From: an uncultured Syntrophomonadaceae bacterium
GTDB taxonomy: Bacteria > Bacillota > Syntrophomonadia > Syntrophomonadales > Syntrophomonadaceae
NCBI GenBank assembly: GCA_944391275.1
Contig: CALXSZ010000139.1
Coordinates: 1-12,628, forward strand
Length of the DNA: 12,628 nt
Direction: 5' to 3'
Part shown: positions 11,790-12,628 of the stretch, in pieces
Layout of the letters: each line of letters starts with the position of its first letter
Position numbering within the stretch: the stretch's first letter is position 1
The notes under the pieces: model-generated
The model's input: only the letters and a program-made list of their open reading frames with translations
What the model was told of the DNA's origin: nothing
The model's database searches: none
Made by a program: the position numbers and the translations under genes

Positions 11790-12628
11790 ATGAAGATTGC
11801 ATTGGATGTAATGGGCGGAGATTATTCGCCGCGCGAACAAGTTTTAGCAGCTGTAGAATGGCAAAAAACACATGAAGAAGATCAGATTCTAATGGTGGGA
11901 GATCCGGAACAAATTCAGGCAGAATTATCTCCAGACGACGTCAAGGAAGGCCGCTTGAAAATTATTCCCGCCTCCGAAGTGATTACAATGAACGAACATC
12001 CAGCCGCTGCATTAAGAAGTAAAAAGGACGCTTCAATATTGGTAGCAACCGGCTTGGTAAAAAAGGGCGAGGCCGACGCGCTTGTTTCATGTGGCAATAC
12101 TGGAGCGCAGATGGCAGCCGGCATTTTGGGGTTAGGACGATTGCAGTCGATTGAGCGTTCGCCGCTTTTAACGGAGCTTCCGGGGAAAAATCCACATGCT
12201 TTTTTGGATATAGGAGCAAACGTGGATTGTTCCAGTAAACAGCTTTTACAATTTGCCATTTTGGGATATGCTTATATGCGAGCGATTAAAGGAATTGAAA
12301 ACCCCAGGGTCGCTCTTCTGAGTAATGGGACGGAAGAGAAAAAAGGCAATGAAGTTGTCCAGGCGGCGCATCAGCTTATGAAAGAACAAACTGTTTTCCA
12401 GTTTGTAGGGAATGTGGAAGGACACGATCTGTTAACGGACGATTGTCCGGAAGTGGTTGTTTGCGACGGATTTTGCGGGAACTTAATCTTAAAAGCGTTG
12501 GAAGGCGCGATGACGTTTATGGGACGGCAATGTTATAAACAGTTCGGCGCTTTGCCGGATTCTTTTAAAGAATTGGATCGCAATCATCGCGGGGGCGTCC
12601 CTTTGTTGGGGATAAAGGGCGTGAGCGT
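11790..12628 (+). CDS. plsX: Phosphate acyltransferase PlsX (C-terminus outside window)
   Basis: 279 codons are visible and the frame is open at the right edge; the family is about 330-345 residues, so roughly the last 50 are missing. PlsX converts acyl-ACP and phosphate to acyl-phosphate, the donor for PlsY in the first step of phospholipid synthesis, acting at the membrane surface. Motifs: MKIALDVMGGDYSP (1-14), NEHPAAALRSKKDASI (66-81), ALVSCGNTGAQMA (98-110), FLDIGANVDC (144-153), ENPRVALLSNGTEEKKGN (171-188), and VCDGFCGNLILKALEGAM (229-246), all family hallmarks. AAGGAAGGGG (11772-11781) precedes the ATG by 8 nt. The rpmF-plsX junction is classical, linking ribosome and membrane synthesis; the lipid regulator fapR, often present here in Bacillota, is absent and no FapR-type operator is visible. 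Confidence 0.96.
   Translation, partial: MKIALDVMGGDYSPREQVLAAVEWQKTHEEDQILMVGDPEQIQAELSPDDVKEGRLKIIPASEVITMNEHPAAALRSKKDASILVATGLVKKGEADALVSCGNTGAQMAAGILGLGRLQSIERSPLLTELPGKNPHAFLDIGANVDCSSKQLLQFAILGYAYMRAIKGIENPRVALLSNGTEEKKGNEVVQAAHQLMKEQTVFQFVGNVEGHDLLTDDCPEVVVCDGFCGNLILKALEGAMTFMGRQCYKQFGALPDSFKELDRNHRGGVPLLGIKGVS

Noticed and set aside
10980..12628. FapR-type operator before yceD or plsX
   Set aside because: No palindrome resembling the known FapR site was found around the promoter at 10930-10959 or in the 11699-11789 gap.
1..12628. tRNA, rRNA, CRISPR array, insertion sequence or prophage
   Set aside because: No cloverleaf, regular spaced repeats, transposase or integrase motifs, or phage structural genes were seen; the DUF5131 gene alone is not evidence of a prophage.

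Overview
The window looks like ordinary chromosome of an endospore-forming, low-to-moderate GC Bacillota. The evidence is an alpha/beta-type small acid-soluble spore protein (SASP), the germination protease GPR that degrades SASPs, the sporulation membrane protein YlbJ, strong AAGGAGG-type ribosome binding sites and sigma-A/sigma-G-like promoters. The run rsmD - coiled-coil protein - ylbJ - tmcAL - yceD - rpmF - plsX is a backbone order known from Clostridia and Negativicutes. I cannot name a genus from the sequence. There is no phage, insertion sequence, CRISPR array, tRNA or rRNA that I can support.

Layout. 1-503 (minus): 5' part of an RlmI-type rRNA cytosine methyltransferase, running off the left edge. 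696-1346 (plus): an unknown protein with a possible PD-(D/E)XK-like N-terminus. 1380-2072 (minus): trmO. 2222-2905 (plus): a YhhQ-type queuosine-precursor transporter, with a bidirectional terminator shared with the convergent SASP gene (2989-3189, minus). 3306-3542 (minus): a small histidine-rich protein of unknown function. 3796-4857 (plus): an orphan PTS EIIC-like membrane protein. 5031-5762 (plus): a DUF5131 (phage Gp37/Gp68-like) three-cysteine protein, again with a bidirectional terminator, facing gpr (5816-6787, minus). 6788-7171 is a 384-bp divergent regulatory region holding a sigma-G-like gpr promoter and a 14-bp perfect hairpin. 7172-8286 (plus): rsmD and a coiled-coil protein. 8274-9452 (minus): ylbJ. 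9557-10816 (minus): tmcAL. 10989 to the right edge (plus): yceD, rpmF and plsX (partial), from a near-consensus sigma-A promoter.

How the genes work together. Two themes dominate. The first is RNA modification and ribosome supply: the RlmI-like and RsmD rRNA methyltransferases, TrmO (t6A37 methylation), the queuosine precursor importer (Q34), TmcAL (ac4C34 of elongator tRNA-Met), and YceD/L32. The second is sporulation and germination: SASP, GPR and YlbJ. SASP coats spore DNA and GPR destroys it at germination; both genes carry TGTATA-type sigma-G-like promoters, as expected for co-expression in the forespore. The right end couples ribosomal protein L32 to phospholipid synthesis (plsX).

I did not find a convincing new multi-gene system. 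The points most worth a second look are the gpr leader hairpin, the unknown protein at 696-1346, the histidine-rich small protein next to the SASP gene, the atypical GPR cleavage site in the SASP, and the absence of coaD and fapR from positions they often hold in related gene orders.
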